Below are positions 58,607 through 64,000 of a stretch of DNA of 64,000 nucleotides, piece after piece. The position numbers and the translations under genes were made by a program. The notes beneath the pieces were generated by a model. The model was not told the DNA's origin. It saw only the letters and a list, made by a program, of their open reading frames with translations, and ran no database searches. The DNA lies in contig NC_061077.1 of NCBI RefSeq assembly GCF_021917145.1, positions 10,032,083-10,096,082 on the forward strand, written 5' to 3'. Each line of letters opens with the position of its first letter. Position 1 is the first letter of the stretch. This stretch comes from Hypomesus transpacificus. Lineage: Eukaryota > Chordata > Actinopteri > Osmeriformes > Osmeridae.

Positions 58607-58886
58607 TTGGACAATCGGTATCAGTGAATTTACGATGCGTTTAAAATGCATTGTGCTCAGCGCCTTAATAAGTTGGTTTCTGTATTTTGTTTTGTACAAA
58701 GAGCCATAATGGTCATCATCACCAAATTATTCTTTTTCATACCAAGGTCTTGTTAAATGAACTTTAAAGGGTTGGAAAGTGTTTGTCTTGTGAGAGAACC
58801 TTGACTTGTGGTAATTTAATGGAAGATTTTTTTATCAGTGTATGGTGATGGTTGGTCTGTGGAACATTTAGTAAAAATCGAATCAA

Positions 58887-58892
58887 ATTAAA
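58887..58892 (+). terminator. candidate poly(A) signal of mul1
   Basis: ATTAAA, the common variant signal, lies 281 bases after the mul1 stop codon. It is the first clear signal before the camk2n1 promoter region. Confidence 0.5.
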
Positions 58893-59579
58893 GAATGCCG
58901 CTTTTGTGATGGAAACAGTTCTTACGTTCACTACCTTCACCGCACCCAGGCATGAATGTAGGAAACTCACAGATGCCAGGAGAGGGGGATGTCTGCCTGT
59001 GTACAACAAAACACCAAGATTGCAGCAATAATGTAGGAGCGGGATCAGGTGAAAACATAATTGTGTGTGACATGTTTAAGTAATCTTACGTTTTTCATGA
59101 AAACAGCATAGCTTACATATTGTAGAAAAATAAAATATACACAGTTGAATACAAAATGCATGTGTAGCTGTATTAGTTGAGTGATGTGAGGGAATCAGTA
59201 GACTGAGTCTGGGCAGAGCGACTGTGGACACCAGGAAAATTCTACCTCGGTGACGTATCGTTTGTTGCGGCTTGGGCTCCTGGGGAACGTGTTTTGCATC
59301 GCTCTCCGTCAGTATTTGCATCTCTCTTGTTCAACCGTCTAACTTAGCCTATTGTTTTATATATTTTTTGCGGACATTATCATATTACAAGTCTGCAAAA
59401 GCACGATCCATTGAAACGTGAAGAGTGCGTTCAACTTGGAGTATAGTGTACTCAAAGCGAACACAATATAGGCGTGTATCTCTGTTACCGGTAGGTAACA
59501 TTTAAATGGTTTATTTTTCGTCGTTAACGTCCACTTTTTTTCTTCATCGATCATTGATCATTCGTTTGGGAAAGACGTC

Positions 59580-60061
59580 ATGTCAGAGGTGATGCCTTAC
59601 AAAGAGGAAAACATGTCTCACTATGAAGGTAAGGAGGAGGAGGGACAAATCTCCATCACCTGTCGCCTGCAGGATACCAATAACTTCTTTGGCACTGCTC
59701 AGAATAAAAGACCCCCTAAACTGGGGCAAATTGGGAGAAGCAAACGAGGTGAGAGACAGCAGCTCGTATACTGTATGCACATCTGTGCACGTGTGCGTGT
59801 GTGCGCGTGGGCGTGTGTTCAGAAATACATAGAATAACATGCATCGAAAATGTATAAACCAAACCTTCATTAATGAATGAGATCATGTGAAATACGTCCT
59901 TTACTTTTCACAGTATTGTACATGAACTATTGATGATTGTATGTAGACGTTTATCACTGTTATTACTACTCCTGTTTTTCCTTTTTACAGTTGTCATTGA
60001 AGATGACAGCACAGAAAATGTGCCCAAAAATGCAATGGAAAAGGCACCAGATGATGTCTGA
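59580..60061 (+). CDS. camk2n1: calcium/calmodulin-dependent protein kinase II inhibitor 1, two exons
   Basis: Exons 59580-59748 and 59991-60061 are joined by a 242-bp GT-AG intron into 79 residues; mammalian CAMK2N1 has 78. The segment QDTNNFFG followed by QNKRPPKLGQIGRSKR and then VVIEDD is the near-invariant inhibitory core, corresponding to the minimal inhibitory peptide at residues 43-63. It binds the kinase domain of active CaMKII and blocks substrate access. The intron falls one base into Val57, inside this core, so both exons are needed for activity. The N-terminus starts MSEVMPY and the C-terminus ends KAPDDV, a more variable region in the family. It lies 0.97 kb downstream of mul1 on the same strand, as in human. 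The short length is normal for the family. CAMK2N2 is the alternative, but the N-terminus and synteny favour CAMK2N1. Confidence 0.95.
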
Positions 60062-61205
60062 AATAGTTTGAAGGATGCTGAATGATCACTCGCTCCGCAC
60101 CACCCTCCCTCAACAAAAAAGCACTTTTCTGAATATGTGGTATTCACTGTGTAATCAGTGGCCCCAGTTGTTTACTGCTGCTGACTCTGAAACAGAAAAT
60201 AGTTTAACAGACTTCACCCTGCTCTTCTTCTCAAGAATGTGCAATAGATGGGGTTTCATGACTCCTTATTGATTATTCAAAGGGAATACAACTCAATTTA
60301 AAGGCAATGTTGTAATATGTACTTGACAGAAAACAAATCCAAACACTCTTTGTGTATTGCCTGATCCCTTTCTTACTGTCCTGTGTCTTGTAAACATTTA
60401 AATGACGTGCACAATGAATGGCCAAATGCCATGTTTGAGTTATTAACATATTCAATACCTTTTGGATACTGTTTTTACAGTGATGAAAGAACAACTTGTT
60501 TTTTATAGGATGACAAATGAAGGACTACCTTTTTTAATGCTAAAACATTTTGCTGTTGCTATTTGTACCTATGTTGTTGCTATACAGTACTGCCTGCTCA
60601 TCATGAAGTAAAAAGCTTATTTTTATATATTAGGCAGCTGGAATAATGTGGATTTACTTCTTCCTGTTTGTGGTGATTGTAACAGTTAAACCACTTGCTA
60701 GTACATTACTGTTCTGAGGAATTTTAAGACTGCAGTGCCAAATATTTCAGAAGATGCCAGTTCTAACAATTCCAATCAGGCCCCTGTTCAATAATGAATG
60801 AAGGCAATCAGCACTGAGTTTCACTTTACTTAAATGTTTGTGTCAATGTACCACAACTCTGTCTGTGCTGTCAATGTAATCATAACGATAATTTAAGTTT
60901 GCTGTGGGCTGATTCACAATGCTTCTTGCCTTTATTAATTAACTGGGGTATTCCTCTCAGTTTTCTGGTGCACAGTCCTGGTTGTCCTGTTTGTTACAGG
61001 GCTGTTTCATATTTATCTGCCTTTGCATGAAACAGGCAGAAATGTGTCAGTAACAAAACTAATATACAGTACAGTACACAAGTCAATGTGTGGTTTGCAA
61101 CTTTGTACAGGATGACAGACCTCAAGAGTATTGTATTTGTTGCAATTATTTACGAAACAGGGCTATGTCTGTATTGTAGAATAAAATTAATAAAATTTGA
61201 AATGT
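60062..61205 (+). other. probable camk2n1 3' UTR with poly(A) signals
   Basis: After the stop codon there is no further exon-like sequence, but AATAAA occurs twice close together at 61180-61185 and 61189-61194, followed by GTGTTTAATTT. This would give a 3' UTR of about 1.15 kb, in line with the long 3' UTRs of neuronal CAMK2N genes. Confidence 0.55.
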
Positions 61206-64000
61206 GGTGTTTAATTTCACTGTTGTTTGGGCTTCCAATGAGTAGCCTGCAGTAGGGAGACAATGTCTGTGGCTAAAGACATTGATAAATGGCTACAGAA
61301 ACGACTACACAGTTGACACGACCTTGGTATCCACATCTGATCTGATGTCCACTCCAGGAGGGCTCAGCATGGAGCTGCCCCATAGAGCATGCCGCTCTGC
61401 TGCACTCATGACAAGGTGATCTGGTGGCCTGGCAGGCCTCTTCTCTCTAGTCATCTTACAATGACCTTAAAAGCCCCATCATCCGCTTCTTGAACCAACA
61501 GGCACATCCCTCAAGCTCCCTGTCAGACCTGGATGGATCTCTGCTCTCCTATCTAGAGCTTTCCTTGGCTGTCATTGTCTTAGGAAATCTCTCACAATCA
61601 CAGTTGTGTCATATTTTCAGCCCCAGATATAAAACATATGAATGAGTGATTACACCATGTGAAAAGTTTCTTCAGCCAATAAACATTGTCGAAATGGTAG
61701 CCCAAGATGGCTTTTCTGTTTTATTTTGTAAATTTTTCCCATGAATGCATTTAATGACATACAGTACCAGATGATATATTATTTTCCCCTGAGTTTGCAA
61801 CCCAAATTCTTCTGAAAATAAAAATTCACTCTTTGTTTAAATGCAATATCTCCTTGCCTCCATACGATTAAATACTCATCTGAAATAAAAGATTCGCCTG
61901 AAACTTTAGTTGTTACCATGGGAACCATTGGTGAAGAACTGGAAAGTTCCATGACTCTGTCTGGAGCCTTCCTTGTGGTTGTGCTGCAGCCTGTCTGTCT
62001 ATTAAAAGGAAGCCTCGTTTTCTTTCTGAAGACAGTACTGTATTTAAAAAGATTTTCAGCTGTGCCTACAGAAATTGTTTGTGATGTCACATCTCGGACA
62101 TGACAAAATAAAAATGCATAATGCATGACTGTATCCTCAGCTCATCCTCATAGAGTACTGTCTGTCTAGTGTCATCTAAATATTCATGTGCTTTTCAGAG
62201 GCACCAGAGGTGGCACAGCTCTGGCTGACAGAGAAAGTAATGGCCTAGGAGCAAAGCCAATCAGCCTCCAGGAGGACTGAAGGACAGCGACATGAGGAGG
62301 ATGTGGAGTCACAGTACAATCTGGACAGAGCCTCAGACTTCTGCTCCATGATGCTTCAATGAGGAACGGCCAGCTATGCTATCCACATGAGAATCTGCAG
62401 TAATGGCTGCTTTACGGAAGCTTTGCACCAAGAGATATCTTTATTAGATTAATCCATGACTGCATGGATGATTTGTGATATTATTCCATTCATTGTATGG
62501 ATGATTGTAGTGTTGTATATTTCTTTGGGCATACGGTGCAATTTTGTTATCAATGAAGTGTTGATCAGAATCTTTTGAATTAATAGTTTTCATTTTAAAC
62601 GTATATCCTAATCTCATACTTAGTATGCAGGTGAATGAAGAAAAAGATTTAATTAAAATACAGTATGGCTGCAGAACTAAGAGTCCAGGCTCACGTTCCC
62701 CATTCTTTTCACTTGAATGGACAACGTGACGATGCACATCGGATCCAAACAGCCATGGTTCTTCTCTAAACTCTGGAGCATCCAAACCCACTCTTGGAGA
62801 GCAGCAGTGTATAATGAATGAACACAGCTTGAGCTTTTTGTCTTTGCGAGCTTTGTCAGTAGAGAGAGACCCAGAGCCTACTTCATACTGGAGGCACACG
62901 CTATGAGAAGAGACTGTTGAATCATGGAGGAGCCAGTCATTTACTACAAGCTCCCTAATTGGACTTCCAAATCAGAGAGAGGGGCTGCACAGTCATTTGT
63001 CTGAGTTGTTTCTCCGGTTTTAGATGAAACACACTCACGTTGATTGTTTGACGTCGTGGTCCCCTCATGATTTTTGGGATTCTATGGGTGTAAAAAACAT
63101 CTGACATGGCATCTGCTAATCGTGAAATGCACAAAATGGTGGAATGTACAACATATTAGCACCCTCGCAGGAGATCCTCTCCTGACGACACAGTGCTCTG
63201 GATCAAAGATGAACTTATTGAGGCTTGCAGAAGCCTGTTGAAAGGCAGTTTGTGTGCCATGGTTTGACCAAGAGCAGCTTGTGTGACGTTTCTGTTGCTA
63301 TCACATAGGAGAAACGTGTGATGGGAACACCTCGTTTTTGATTTCCAGACACACTGTGATGTCCCCAGGAAACTGTGATAACACATGGCGGCACTCTTGG
63401 TATGACAACCGTAAGCTGGGAAAAGCATAACACATGGGCTGCCAGGGCGGTTGCCTTGGCAACTGCACATGAGCCTCCTGCTCCTGCTCCCAGTGTGTTT
63501 GCTGCAAAGTTGAGACAGGGTGTGTTGTTATATCTGCATCGTGAGACCTGGCCATGGACTCCTTTTGGACTTCATGCTTGTGTTTGCATGTATCCATTTG
63601 TGTGTGTACGTGTGCTTGCCTGTGTCTAAATGTCTGTGTTTGTGTGTCTGTGTCTAAGTGACAAAATCACCAAGACACAAAGAGGGAAAAGCAGAGACTG
63701 TCCTACACGGTTTCCCATTGTGTGAAAATCTAAACTATTTAGTCCTCAACTTCATTCCCCTGAAAGAATCTGAAATCAAACCAATCATCTGGAGCTTCCT
63801 GTGTGAGTGTGACTGTTGAACTGCCAGTAGACCTACTATGGCACCACAGGCAGTCCCCAACCAGCAGGGGACATCTGATCCTGCACATCACCACCTCAGC
63901 CATGGTGGAAGCATTAGTGACAGTCATGATTACCTCAGAGCAGCAACTGTTGAATGCTCCATTTGTTCTTGATTTCCCCTGTGTGGTTGCAACACCCCCA
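61206..64000. other. intergenic, no gene recognised
   Basis: No convincing exon. A TG-rich stretch lies near 63595-63660. In human the next gene beyond CAMK2N1 is VWA5B1; I saw no exon of it here. Confidence 0.5.

Noticed and set aside
57986..58699. 237-codon minus-strand open frame opposite mul1 exon 4
   Set aside because: It is a shadow of the GC-rich mul1 coding exon; the plus strand encodes an intact RING ligase.

Overview
This is vertebrate nuclear DNA, almost certainly from a ray-finned (teleost) fish. It has split genes with GT-AG introns, long (GA)n tracts, fish-type interspersed repeats and LTR elements, and the ordered gene block fam43b - mul1 - camk2n1. That block matches human 1p36.12 (CAMK2N1-MUL1-FAM43B) in order and relative orientation. 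I cannot name the species from sequence alone.

Layout. At 428-482 (minus) is a possible signal-peptide exon of a gene running off the left edge. At 3376-7404 (plus) is a complete five-exon trypsin-like serine protease; a short, internally deleted Gypsy-type LTR element sits in its intron 2, and a hairpin-forming minisatellite lies just downstream. From 8.2 to 42 kb no further host gene is recognisable. This stretch holds a tRNA-like repeat, GA tracts, a solo LTR (11233-11925, minus), a 7.3-kb defective endogenous retrovirus (14912-22218), a 2.7-kb DNA element with ~360-bp terminal inverted repeats (25490-28232), an unrelated solo LTR (31124-31426) and two degenerate fish repeats. fam43b (42091-43113, minus) is a single coding exon. 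Upstream of it lies a second copy of the same retrovirus family (44261-52176), then mul1 (57216-58606, four coding exons) and camk2n1 (59580-60061, two coding exons).

The most unusual content is the retrovirus-derived family. Both long copies have 692-bp LTRs that look identical by eye, a primer-binding site resembling the tRNA-Phe 3' end, a polypurine tract and different 4-bp target-site duplications. They are therefore separate insertions. Yet both carry the same broken interior, with only integrase remnants recognisable. This points to a non-coding, LTR-bounded element that was copied recently using proteins supplied in trans. An older solo LTR of the same family lies 3 kb from the first copy.

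The host genes have unrelated jobs: extracellular or digestive proteolysis (trypsin-like), a PTB-domain adaptor (fam43b), a mitochondrial outer-membrane E3 ligase (mul1) and a CaMKII inhibitor (camk2n1). They share a chromosome neighbourhood, not a pathway. All calls come from reading the sequence and remembered family features; no database search was run.
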